Shown here piece after piece: positions 8,782-16,535 of a DNA stretch of 64,000 bases. Source of the stretch: an uncultured Blautia sp. GTDB taxonomy: Bacteria > Bacillota > Clostridia > Lachnospirales > Lachnospiraceae. Position numbers and translations under genes: made by a program. The stretch is from positions 1 through 64,000 of the forward strand of contig UQAX01000003.1 of assembly GCA_900539145.1 (NCBI GenBank). The letters are read 5' to 3'. The notes beneath the pieces are model-generated. The model was not told where the DNA came from and did not search any database. It saw only the letters and a list, made by a program, of their open reading frames with translations. Each line of letters begins with the position of its first letter. Positions within the stretch are counted from its first letter, which is position 1.

Positions 8782-9759
8782 ATGGAAAGTGAAAAAATCA
8801 TAAAACTTCCAAAGGTGGAGCTTCATTGTCATTTGGACGGCTCATTGCCAATGGGAATTATTCGTGAGCTTTTAGGCAGGGATGTAAAGAAGGAGGAGCT
8901 TCAGGTTCGGGATGATTGCAGAAATCTTGCGGAATATCTGGAAAAATTTGACCTGCCTTTGTCCTGTATGCAGACAGAAACAGGCTTAAAGCGTACTTCA
9001 AAAGCTTTTTTAGAAAGCTTAAAGCAGGATAACATTCAATATGTAGAAGTTCGCTTTGCACCTCTGTTATCTGTGAATGAGAGCTTAGATTGTACGAGGG
9101 TAATACAGTCTGTTTTAGAAGGACTGGAGGAAGCCAAAAAAGCATGTGGAATTTATTATAATGTAATTGCCTGTGCTATGCGTCACCATACAGAGGAAGA
9201 TAATTTACAGATGATGAAAGCAGCCAGAAGCTTTTTAGGGGAAGGAATTTGTGCTGTGGATTTGGCAGGAAATGAAGCTGCATTCCCTATGGAAAATTTC
9301 ACAGAATTATTTCAGAAAGCAAAAAAACTGGGGCTGCCTTTTACCATTCATGCAGGGGAATGCGGAAGGGTAGAAAACGTCGTAGAGGCAGTCAAATGCG
9401 GAGCATCCAGAATAGGCCACGGAATTGCATTAAGAGGACATGCTGATGTAATGGCAATGTGCAAAGAAAAGCAGATTGGAATTGAAATGTGTCCAATCAG
9501 TAATCTTCAGACAAAGGCAGTGGCAAGTAAATCAGAATATCCAATGAGAGAGTTTCTGGATGCAGGATTATGTGTTACCATAAATACAGATAACAGAACA
9601 GTAAGTAATTCCAGTATACAAAAGGAAATGGAATTTGTGCAGAAGAATTACGGAATTACAGATGAAGAGCTGGTACGTATGACAGAAAATGCAGTTCATG
9701 CGGCGTTTGCAAATGATGAAGTGAAAGCAGAGCTTGTAAGAAAACTGAAAGAGGTATAA
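8782..9759 (+). CDS. add: Adenosine deaminase
   Basis: The enzyme converts adenosine and deoxyadenosine to inosine and deoxyinosine, the substrates of the Pnp encoded two genes on. Its 325 residues follow the amidohydrolase TIM-barrel pattern: HCHLDG metal motif near residue 16, TIHAGE, RIGHGIAL and INTDN near the C-terminus. The last motif reads TDN where many homologues have TDD, a variant that occurs in this family. GGAAGGGAGCAGG precedes the ATG. The next gene begins 2 bases after the stop, so it is co-translated with the regulator. Confidence 0.94.
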   Translation: MESEKIIKLPKVELHCHLDGSLPMGIIRELLGRDVKKEELQVRDDCRNLAEYLEKFDLPLSCMQTETGLKRTSKAFLESLKQDNIQYVEVRFAPLLSVNESLDCTRVIQSVLEGLEEAKKACGIYYNVIACAMRHHTEEDNLQMMKAARSFLGEGICAVDLAGNEAAFPMENFTELFQKAKKLGLPFTIHAGECGRVENVVEAVKCGASRIGHGIALRGHADVMAMCKEKQIGIEMCPISNLQTKAVASKSEYPMREFLDAGLCVTINTDNRTVSNSSIQKEMEFVQKNYGITDEELVRMTENAVHAAFANDEVKAELVRKLKEV

Positions 9760-9761
9760 AA

Positions 9762-10490
9762 ATGCGAAACAAATATTTGTATAGTGTACTGCCATTTTTG
9801 AAAAAATGTAAAAGAGAGACACAACAGCAGTTTGAGGATTATTTTCAGACAGCGCCGGCTTGGCTTATGGAATGTTTTCAGGTAGAGGAAATGGAAAAAG
9901 GGCAAATATTTGTGCGGGAAAACACACCGATTGATACCATTTATTTTGTAGGAAGAGGTACGATTAAGGCAACAGATTACAGAATTTATGGCATTACCTA
10001 TGATTTTATGAGCTTTGACTGTGTACATGCTCTGGGCGGAATGGAAATCATTATGGATTTGGATACTTATATGACGACCTTGGAAACTGCCACACCATGT
10101 ACCATTGTGAAGATTGCAAAGGCAAAGTATGAAAAATGGCTGTTGTCGGATCTGCGTGTTTTAAAGCTGGAAGCAAAGCTTACAGGCAAATCATTACTGG
10201 AGGACGGAAGAAAGAGCAGGGCATATTTATTTCTCCAAGGCTCAGACCGTCTGGCAATGCTTTTGACAGAGAGATATGAATTGTATGCAAAGAACGGCAT
10301 ATTGCGGGTACGGGGCGGCAGACAGGGGCTTTCTGACACTACGGGACTGTGTGTAAAAACCATTAACCGTTCTGTAAAGAAATTTTTGGAGGAAGGTCTT
10401 ATCAGTAAGGAAGGAAATCAGCTTCTTGTTTCTTTTGAACAGTATAAGAAATTAAAAGAATTGATAGCGGCAATCATAGATATTGAGTGA
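9762..10490 (+). CDS. Crp/Fnr-family transcriptional regulator
   Basis: This 242-residue protein has an N-terminal cyclic-nucleotide-like beta-barrel (about residues 35-130: MEKGQIFVRENTPIDTIYFVGRGTIK and following) and a C-terminal winged helix with recognition segment GLSDTTGLCVKTINRSVKKFLEEGLI (about 185-215). No cysteine cluster of the Fnr type is seen at the N-terminus. It sits between add and pnp, so control of the nucleoside salvage genes is the natural guess, but neither its ligand nor its operator can be read from the sequence. Confidence 0.88.
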   Translation: MRNKYLYSVLPFLKKCKRETQQQFEDYFQTAPAWLMECFQVEEMEKGQIFVRENTPIDTIYFVGRGTIKATDYRIYGITYDFMSFDCVHALGGMEIIMDLDTYMTTLETATPCTIVKIAKAKYEKWLLSDLRVLKLEAKLTGKSLLEDGRKSRAYLFLQGSDRLAMLLTERYELYAKNGILRVRGGRQGLSDTTGLCVKTINRSVKKFLEEGLISKEGNQLLVSFEQYKKLKELIAAIIDIE

Positions 10491-10507
10491 AAGAAGGGAG
10501 AATTATT

Positions 10508-11332
10508 ATGAGCGCAGTGTATGAAAAATTAAAGACATGTTTGGAGAGTATTCAGAAAAAAGTAGATTTTAAACCGGAGGTAGCTCTGATTTTAGGCTCC
10601 GGTCTGGGCGATTATGCAGATGAAATCGATGTGGTGCAGACGCTTGATTATACAGAAATCGAAGGCTTTCCAACTTCTACTGTGGCAGGTCATAAGGGAC
10701 GTTTTGTCTTTGGATATGTAGGGAAAACTCCTGTTGTAATTATGCAGGGACGTGTGCATTATTATGAAGGCTATGCCATGTCAGACGTGGTGCTTCCAAC
10801 CAGACTTATGGCTCTTTTAGGTGCGAAAAAGCTGATTTTAACCAATGCGGCAGGCGGTGTAAACTTTGAGTTTAAGCCGGGAGATTTTATGATGCTTACA
10901 GACCATATTACAACCGGTGTGCCAAGTCCTTTGATTGGGGAAAATTTAGATGAGCTGGGTGTGAGATTTCCGGATATGAGCGAAGTATACAGCAAGAGAA
11001 TACAGGAAATTATAAAAACAGCGGCGAAAGACTTGGATATTGACATCAAAGAAGGTGTTTATGCACAGTTTACAGGGCCCAATTATGAAACTCCGGCAGA
11101 AATCCGCATGGCAAGAACATGGGGAGCAGACGCAGTGGGCATGAGTACGGCATGTGAGGCAATGGCAGCACGCCATATGGGAGTGGAAATCGGCGGAATT
11201 TCCTGTATTACAAATATGGCAGCAGGAATGTCAAAAGAAGAATTAAACCACAAAGAGGTACAGGAAACGGCAGACAGAGTGGCTGTGCAGTTTAAGAAGC
11301 TGATTACGGAAATTATTACGAGATTGAATTAA
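10508..11332 (+). CDS. pnp: Purine nucleoside phosphorylase (trimeric type)
   Basis: Pnp cleaves inosine, guanosine and their deoxy forms to the base and pentose 1-phosphate for DeoB. At 274 residues with LILGSGLG, TNAAGGVN, GPNYETPAE and GADAVGMST it matches the low-molecular-mass PNP-I group of Firmicutes (PunA type), not the hexameric DeoD. GAAGGGAG at 10493-10500 places the start at ATG 10508; the in-frame GTG at 10487 overlaps the upstream stop codon and lacks a ribosome site. It is the last gene of the locus. Confidence 0.94.
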   Translation: MSAVYEKLKTCLESIQKKVDFKPEVALILGSGLGDYADEIDVVQTLDYTEIEGFPTSTVAGHKGRFVFGYVGKTPVVIMQGRVHYYEGYAMSDVVLPTRLMALLGAKKLILTNAAGGVNFEFKPGDFMMLTDHITTGVPSPLIGENLDELGVRFPDMSEVYSKRIQEIIKTAAKDLDIDIKEGVYAQFTGPNYETPAEIRMARTWGADAVGMSTACEAMAARHMGVEIGGISCITNMAAGMSKEELNHKEVQETADRVAVQFKKLITEIITRLN

Positions 11333-11336
11333 TGCG

Positions 11337-11383
11337 AAAAATACAGCTCATACATTTTAAGCGGATGTATGGGCTGTATTTTT
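11337..11383 (+). terminator. Bidirectional terminator closing the nucleoside locus
   Basis: A long stem, AAAAATACAGCTCATACAT with ATGTATGGGCTGTATTTTT (one mismatch), lies between pnp and the convergent gene. A-run and U-run flanks suit termination from both sides. Confidence 0.85.
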
Positions 11384-11386
11384 AAC

Positions 11387-13159
11387 CTAATATTCCATAA
11401 GCAGATATTTTTTCACAATAGGAAAGGGAGCAGACCCTATTTCCAGAAGGTTTTTGTGAAATTTTTTTAAGTCAAAGGCATCTCCTTCTAAATCCCGAAT
11501 TGTATTTTCCAGAGTAGAAAAATTCAGAAATCCCAAATAATATTTTAAATAGTTTGCGGGATTTTCTACAATGTATTGAAAGATTTCATGGCAAACCTCT
11601 TGTTCTGTGATGCCAAAAGAAGAAAGGATTTCGGAAACAACGTTGAAATCCCAGCCTTTATCGTGGATGCCGATATCGAGGAGAGAATACAGACAGAGGC
11701 TGATACAGCGGTTCAGGCGGAGAAATTCCATGGAGGCAGGACTAATTTTTAAAAATTCTGCCCCATATTGATAGGAACGGTCTTCCACAAAGGTTGCCCA
11801 ACCTTCGATATAGCCGCTGCAGCTCAGACAGCTTCGGATGGGCGAAGTTTCCTGCTTTCCAAAATACAGCGTCTGATACAGGTGACCGGGAAAACCTTCA
11901 TGAGCCAAGGTTGTAAAGAGTTCAGGGCAGGAAACGGAAGAACCCTTGTTAATGTAAATGGTATTGGGGTTAAGGGTATCAATGGGAGGAGTCAGGTAAA
12001 ACGCAGGACTTGAGAATTCTTCCATTGCTTCAGGTACATATTTTACTTCATAATCTTTAACCGTAAGAGGGGGGAAATCTTTTGTAATGGTATCTTGCAG
12101 AAATGCAAGGATTTTTTCAGGTTCAACTGTTTCTATGGCAGTTTCTGTGTTTAAGTTTTGGAGTAGAGCAGGGTTCTCTTGAGATAGTTTTTGTATATCC
12201 TTGTAATATTGTGAAAGCTGTCGGTATAATTCATTTTCGATTTCATCTATACTGCGATAATCCCCTACATCATTTTTAATTAAATAAGCGTAGTAGGCTT
12301 TACCTCTGGGAAGATGGGAAAGACCATTTTCATTTTTTCCTGTACCTTTTAAATAGTCAAGCTCTTGTGCCAGAAGGCTGTAAGAAGGAAAAACAGACTC
12401 TTTTAAGAGCTTTTGGTGCATGGTTATGTAGGAGGAAGCCTGTTTTTTACTGATTTGTTTTTCTTCCTGTAATTTCTGTACACGTTCTTGAAACATGGTG
12501 TGGAGATAGTTTTCCTCTGAGCTGTCTGTAAAGGTATGACACTGTTGGATAATCCTGTCTGCTGTGGTATCACTCATGAAAAGACCGTTTTGAGATTTTT
12601 CTTTTTCAAATTTGACAATACTTTTGAAATATTTCGGTATAGAGGCAAGTAAGGAAAAATAGTCTTTTATATCATCAGGAGAGCGGAAGGTATATTCTGC
12701 CAGAAGAACAGGAAGCTGTGCCTGAATACCCAGATTTGCTCCAAGAGGTTCTGCCAAAAGATAATCGTCAGCCACGGAAAGCTGTGTGGCAAAAGAAAGT
12801 CTTAAAATATCGTAGATGATTTGATTTTCTTTGGAAAGGTCTTTAGACTCAAAAGAGTTGAGTTTTTTTTGCAGCTTCAGAAGTTCTTCTTTACCTTTTT
12901 CAAAGCTTTCCGGCGACATATCTCCCAGACTGATTTCGGTTTCTTTTATGCCATATTTTTCAGGGTGCGCCAAGGTGTAATGAAGATTTAGAGTATTGGC
13001 AGATAATTCGTTTTCAAAAAGTTTATCTGTAAATTGTCGGAAGCGTGTGTCGGGAGACAGAAAGCGGTTTTTGAAAGAGAAAAAGCAGACGCAAAAGAGA
13101 AAGAACAGCACAGAGCCGAAAAGTAAGAGGCGGCGTTTCTTTTTAAAGAATTTTTTCAA
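11387..13159 (-). CDS. DUF885-family, membrane-anchored metallopeptidase-like protein
   Basis: This 590-residue protein has a very basic N-terminus and one membrane segment at about residues 12-28, so the body is likely extracytoplasmic and anchored. The centre carries the DUF885 hallmark LAHEGFPGH, which resembles a zinc-binding HExxH-type site, with a later Glu in GYIEGWATFVE. DUF885 proteins are regarded as metallopeptidase relatives; activity and substrate here are unknown. The start at 13159 has AAGGAGCTTG-like pairing upstream. It is monocistronic and convergent with the nucleoside locus. Confidence 0.8.
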   Translation of the reverse strand: MKKFFKKKRRLLLFGSVLFFLFCVCFFSFKNRFLSPDTRFRQFTDKLFENELSANTLNLHYTLAHPEKYGIKETEISLGDMSPESFEKGKEELLKLQKKLNSFESKDLSKENQIIYDILRLSFATQLSVADDYLLAEPLGANLGIQAQLPVLLAEYTFRSPDDIKDYFSLLASIPKYFKSIVKFEKEKSQNGLFMSDTTADRIIQQCHTFTDSSEENYLHTMFQERVQKLQEEKQISKKQASSYITMHQKLLKESVFPSYSLLAQELDYLKGTGKNENGLSHLPRGKAYYAYLIKNDVGDYRSIDEIENELYRQLSQYYKDIQKLSQENPALLQNLNTETAIETVEPEKILAFLQDTITKDFPPLTVKDYEVKYVPEAMEEFSSPAFYLTPPIDTLNPNTIYINKGSSVSCPELFTTLAHEGFPGHLYQTLYFGKQETSPIRSCLSCSGYIEGWATFVEDRSYQYGAEFLKISPASMEFLRLNRCISLCLYSLLDIGIHDKGWDFNVVSEILSSFGITEQEVCHEIFQYIVENPANYLKYYLGFLNFSTLENTIRDLEGDAFDLKKFHKNLLEIGSAPFPIVKKYLLMEY

Positions 13160-13312
13160 GGCAAGCTCCTTGTAGGGATATTCATTATAGTTTATGAGAA
13201 AAACAAATATGTATGTACATTTTGCATGGAAAAGAGGAAAGCCTTGTGTTAAGATGCTGTATAGTAGGTAATACTTTATGAGGATAAAAGAAAAGAGAGA
13301 GGAGAAGTCGGT

Positions 13313-14557
13313 TTGAGAAAAAAAGGAATATTGCTATGCTTTATGTCTTTATTACTTTTAGGGGGATGCGAGAAAAATGAGAATACTCCAAACCCGCAGG
13401 AAACTCCGCAACAGGAAGAAAATCAAAAACCGGAGGTTTCTCTGTCAGAAAACCTTTGGGATTTTGAATTTTCCATAGGAGAAGATGAGTGGAAATTGCC
13501 CCAGGAGCTTTCAAAATGGGAAGAAAAGGGCTGGAGCATGGAAGAAAAGCAGAAAGAAACCATGCTGGACGGGGAAACTTATATAGAAGGAGAGATTTTA
13601 AGAAAGCAGGGACAGGAGATTTCTGTGGATTTTGTAAATCCTGAGGGAGAGAAAAAGCCTTTAAAAGAGTGCTATGTAGGAGGAATTCTTTTGGAATATC
13701 AAGAGGGAGGTCCTTATTACCAGCTTCCCGCAGGAATTACGCTGGGGGAGAGTACCATTGTTCAGGTAACGGAGCAATTTGGAACACCCACAGACGAATA
13801 TGAGGAAAAAGAAGATATTTATATCACGTATGAATATGGAAAGTATAAGGAAGCAGAGCTGGTATTCCATATAGATGACGAAGTGCTGTATCAGGTGCGG
13901 ATGAAAAATTATCGAGAACCGGAGAATAAAGAAGAACAGATTTCAGATGAAATACCGGAAGAAGTAAAGGCATATCAAGTTCCGGAGGAATACAATGGAG
14001 ATTTTCAGGAGTATGTGGTAAAGTATGACAACTCATTTTATCAAGTTCCGACGCCTGTTTCCAAGTTTGTGGAGAACGGCTGGAAAATTTCAAAAGAAGG
14101 TTCGGATAATTATGTAAAAGCCGGAAGACATGGGTATGTGACGCTGGAAAAGAACGGGCAGTCCTTATACGCAGTGGTAAAGAATTATGGAGAGGAAACT
14201 ACGGATATTCAGAATACATTTGTGACAAATCTGTCGGGAGATTTTGATGTGACGAAGGTCTCTATTGGAGTGGGAGACGGAATTGTGCTGGGGATGCCGG
14301 CAGAGGAAATGAAACAGAGGTTGGAAGGAAGCGTTTATGAAAAGGAAGAAGATGAAAAAGGCGAGAATTATTTTCTGTATTCCGATGAGAGTAAAAAGAA
14401 TTTTATCCGTATTTTCGTAGATGGGGATTTGCAGTTAGTAAGGGAGATTGAGGTCTCTAACAGTCCCGAAACGTTGGATAAAGGAGAAGAAAATGAGGGA
14501 GAGAAGACAAATTCTGCGGATGCGCTTCTAAATGAAGAAAAGATTACAGAAGAATAG
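13313..14557 (+). CDS. Lipoprotein of unknown function with an internal duplication
   Basis: This 414-residue protein has signal peptide MRKKGILLCFMSLLLLGGC with lipobox LGGC (Cys19), then an acidic linker and an acidic C-terminal tail. Two related segments are visible, about residues 46-130 and 225-300. Each begins with an aromatic-rich strand, then a WKLPQELSKWEEKGW or YQVPTPVSKFVENGW motif, and continues into a Gly/Tyr-rich part. The TTG start follows GGAGAAG. I do not recognise the family. The nearest neighbour is galK, 99 bases downstream. Confidence 0.78.
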   Translation: MRKKGILLCFMSLLLLGGCEKNENTPNPQETPQQEENQKPEVSLSENLWDFEFSIGEDEWKLPQELSKWEEKGWSMEEKQKETMLDGETYIEGEILRKQGQEISVDFVNPEGEKKPLKECYVGGILLEYQEGGPYYQLPAGITLGESTIVQVTEQFGTPTDEYEEKEDIYITYEYGKYKEAELVFHIDDEVLYQVRMKNYREPENKEEQISDEIPEEVKAYQVPEEYNGDFQEYVVKYDNSFYQVPTPVSKFVENGWKISKEGSDNYVKAGRHGYVTLEKNGQSLYAVVKNYGEETTDIQNTFVTNLSGDFDVTKVSIGVGDGIVLGMPAEEMKQRLEGSVYEKEEDEKGENYFLYSDESKKNFIRIFVDGDLQLVREIEVSNSPETLDKGEENEGEKTNSADALLNEEKITEE

Positions 14558-14655
14558 GAAAAGTCGGAAGAAATGTAGTGGTAAAAAGCATACGAGTGTG
14601 ATATGCTCTTTATGAGGGTTGTTAAATTATCAGAACCAAGGAGGATAAACCAGAG

Positions 14656-15936
14656 ATGAAGAACTCCGGAATTTTAAAAGAAGAATTATTACAGGGAAAG
14701 TATAGTCAGTTATTGAAAGAAATTTATCTGGATGAAAGCATGCTGGAATATCAGAACAAAAGATATGCAGATGCAATTACAGAGTTTGAAAAGCTTTACG
14801 GCGAAAAGGAAGTAGAAGTTTACAGCGCACCGGGGCGTAGTGAAGTGTGCGGAAATCACACAGACCACCAGCTTGGAATGGTGCTTGCTACATCAATCAA
14901 CTTAGATGCCATTGCAGTCGTAAGTAAGACAGAAGGAGACCTTATCCGTATTGTATCAGAAGGATACGACATGGTAGAGGTAGACGTAAATGATTTAGAA
15001 GAAAAATATGAAGAAGAAGGAACAACAGCAGCTTTAATCCGTGGCGTTGTAGCTAAGGTAAAAGAAGAAGGCTACCGTGTTGGCGGCTTTGAAGCTTATG
15101 TTACCAGTGATGTGCTGATTGGAGCAGGACTTTCCTCTTCCGCAGCATTTGAAATTATTGTAGGTACGATTTTGTCCGGCTTATTTAATGAAATGAGCAT
15201 CAGTCCTGTATTTCTGGCACAGGCAGGACAGTTTGCGGAGAATGTATATTTCGGAAAGCCATGCGGCTTGATGGACCAGATGGCATGTTCCGTAGGCGGA
15301 TTAATCCATATTGATTTTAAAAATCCGGAAGAACCTGTGGTAGAGAAGGTTCCGGCTGACTTTGAAGCTTATAAATACAGTCTGTGTATTGTGGATACAA
15401 AAGCTTCTCATGCAGACCTTACAGAGGATTACGCACAAATTCCCGCAGAGATGAAGAAGGTAGCTGCTTTCTTTAAACAGGATGTGTTAAGAGAGGTAGA
15501 TGAGAAAGAGTTTTACAGCCAGATACCGGGGCTGAGAAGTATTTTAGGAGACAGACCGGTACTGCGTGCCCTTCATTTCTTTGAAGAAGAAAAACGTGTA
15601 CAGGCACAGGTAGAAGCTCTGAAACAGGGAGATTTCAAAGAATTCCTTTCTCTTGTGGAGAAATCAGGAAGTTCTTCTTTTAAATATCTTCAGAATATCT
15701 ATACAACAAGAAACGTACAGAGTCAGGCAATGTCCATAGCTCTTGGTGTCAGCGAAAGTATTTTAGGCAATCACGGTGTGTGCCGTGTACACGGAGGCGG
15801 TTTCGCAGGAACAATCCAGATTTTTGTGGAAAACAGCTTTGGGGAAGAATACAGAAAAAGCATGGATAAGGTATTTGGAAGCGGTTCCTGCCACGTATTA
15901 AAAGTACGTCAGCACGGCGGCATGCAGGTATTGTAA
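14656..15936 (+). CDS. galK: Galactokinase (GHMP kinase family)
   Basis: Galactokinase phosphorylates galactose at C1 for the Leloir pathway. The 426-residue protein shows the N-terminal galactose-binding signature, here GRSEVCGNHTDHQLG, the GHMP ATP motif GAGLSSSAAFE and the C-terminal CRVHGGGFAGTIQ. The signature differs from the usual G-E-H-T-D-Y: Asn replaces Glu and His replaces Tyr, so the sugar specificity deserves caution. CAAGGAGG precedes the ATG. No other gal gene is adjacent; it is monocistronic with its own terminator. Confidence 0.85.
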   Translation: MKNSGILKEELLQGKYSQLLKEIYLDESMLEYQNKRYADAITEFEKLYGEKEVEVYSAPGRSEVCGNHTDHQLGMVLATSINLDAIAVVSKTEGDLIRIVSEGYDMVEVDVNDLEEKYEEEGTTAALIRGVVAKVKEEGYRVGGFEAYVTSDVLIGAGLSSSAAFEIIVGTILSGLFNEMSISPVFLAQAGQFAENVYFGKPCGLMDQMACSVGGLIHIDFKNPEEPVVEKVPADFEAYKYSLCIVDTKASHADLTEDYAQIPAEMKKVAAFFKQDVLREVDEKEFYSQIPGLRSILGDRPVLRALHFFEEEKRVQAQVEALKQGDFKEFLSLVEKSGSSSFKYLQNIYTTRNVQSQAMSIALGVSESILGNHGVCRVHGGGFAGTIQIFVENSFGEEYRKSMDKVFGSGSCHVLKVRQHGGMQVL

Positions 15937-15960
15937 GAATATCAATATAGAAAAAATTTG

Positions 15961-15989
15961 GGAAGCTCAGAAAGTGAGCTTCCTTTTTT
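15961..15989 (+). terminator. Terminator of galK
   Basis: GGAAGCTCA pairs perfectly with TGAGCTTCC around a GAAAG loop and is followed by six T. Confidence 0.93.
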
Positions 15990-15990
15990 G

Positions 15991-16254
15991 TTTACATAAT
16001 GAATTTTACAAAACGGAAGCATTGTAAAATGTAAAATACAGATGAAATAGTCTTTATTATCTTTTAAATAGTCAGAATATTCTTAAATGTAAAAGTGTAC
16101 AAAAAATGTTGGAGCATCAGAAGTTGCCCACATTTTATCCTCAAAGTTATACACATTGAAAAATCCAATAAATATGGGAAATTTATAGTTATACACTAAG
16201 TTATCCACATTGTCCACAAAAAAATGTGTGGAAGAATATGATTTACATAATGAA
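15991..16254 (+). repeat. 13-bp direct repeat flanking the DnaA-box region
   Basis: TTTACATAATGAA occurs at 15991-16003 and again at 16242-16254. Between them lie the DnaA-box-like cluster and two TGTAAA motifs at 16023 and 16030. The 599-base gap from 15937 to 16535 contains no convincing gene on either strand. Confidence 0.5.
16135..16218 (+). other. Cluster of DnaA-box-like 9-mers
   Basis: Five 9-mers in the same orientation match or nearly match TTATNCACA: TTATCCTCA (16135), TTATACACA (16147), TTATACACT (16189), TTATCCACA (16201, the high-affinity consensus) and TTGTCCACA (16210). The region is AT-rich and gene-free. No dnaA, dnaN or rpmH is nearby, so this is more likely a DnaA-binding locus away from the origin than oriC itself. 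Confidence 0.6.
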
Positions 16255-16411
16255 ATAAAGAACAAAGGTTTTGTGTACTTCTGATAAAAAGGCGTTTTTT
16301 GTAGAAAAAAGAAGAAAAGATATTGACTTTTTTGAAGTCAAATTTTTAACGAACTATGTTATAATTCACCGAAATAACGTGAAAACTAAATCTATTATCT
16401 GAAAATTTAGG

Positions 16412-16477
16412 TTTACGATAATTTTACAGAAATTTAACGATTTCATGATTGGTGATTTTACAAAACTCCTTTATAGT
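16412..16477 (+). promoter_or_regulatory. Pho-box promoter of pstSCAB
   Basis: TTTACG (16412), TTTACA (16423) and TTAACG (16434) are direct repeats spaced exactly 11 bases, followed by TTTACA at 16457 and a -10 box TATAGT at 16472-16477 without a good -35. This resembles PhoP/PhoB-activated promoters, and the same geometry occurs before phoU. It predicts transcription starting near 16484, which rules out the longer reading frame of pstS from 16449. Confidence 0.72.
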
Positions 16478-16535
16478 AAATGCTGTCGACGAGGAAAATG
16501 ATTTGAAATTTACGATAAAAGGAGATTATTTAATT

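Noticed and set aside
15991..16010. TTTACA pair at 15991 and 16005 as another Pho box
   Set aside because: Spacing is 14 bases rather than 11 and no -10 box or gene follows.
16135..16218. DnaA-box cluster as the chromosomal origin oriC
   Set aside because: dnaA, dnaN, rpmH, rnpA and gyr genes are all absent nearby, and no change of gene direction is centred here.
16449..16535. Longer PstS with start at 16449
   Set aside because: The extension would cover the predicted -10 box and start site, and the signal peptide begins cleanly at 16536 behind AAAGGAG.
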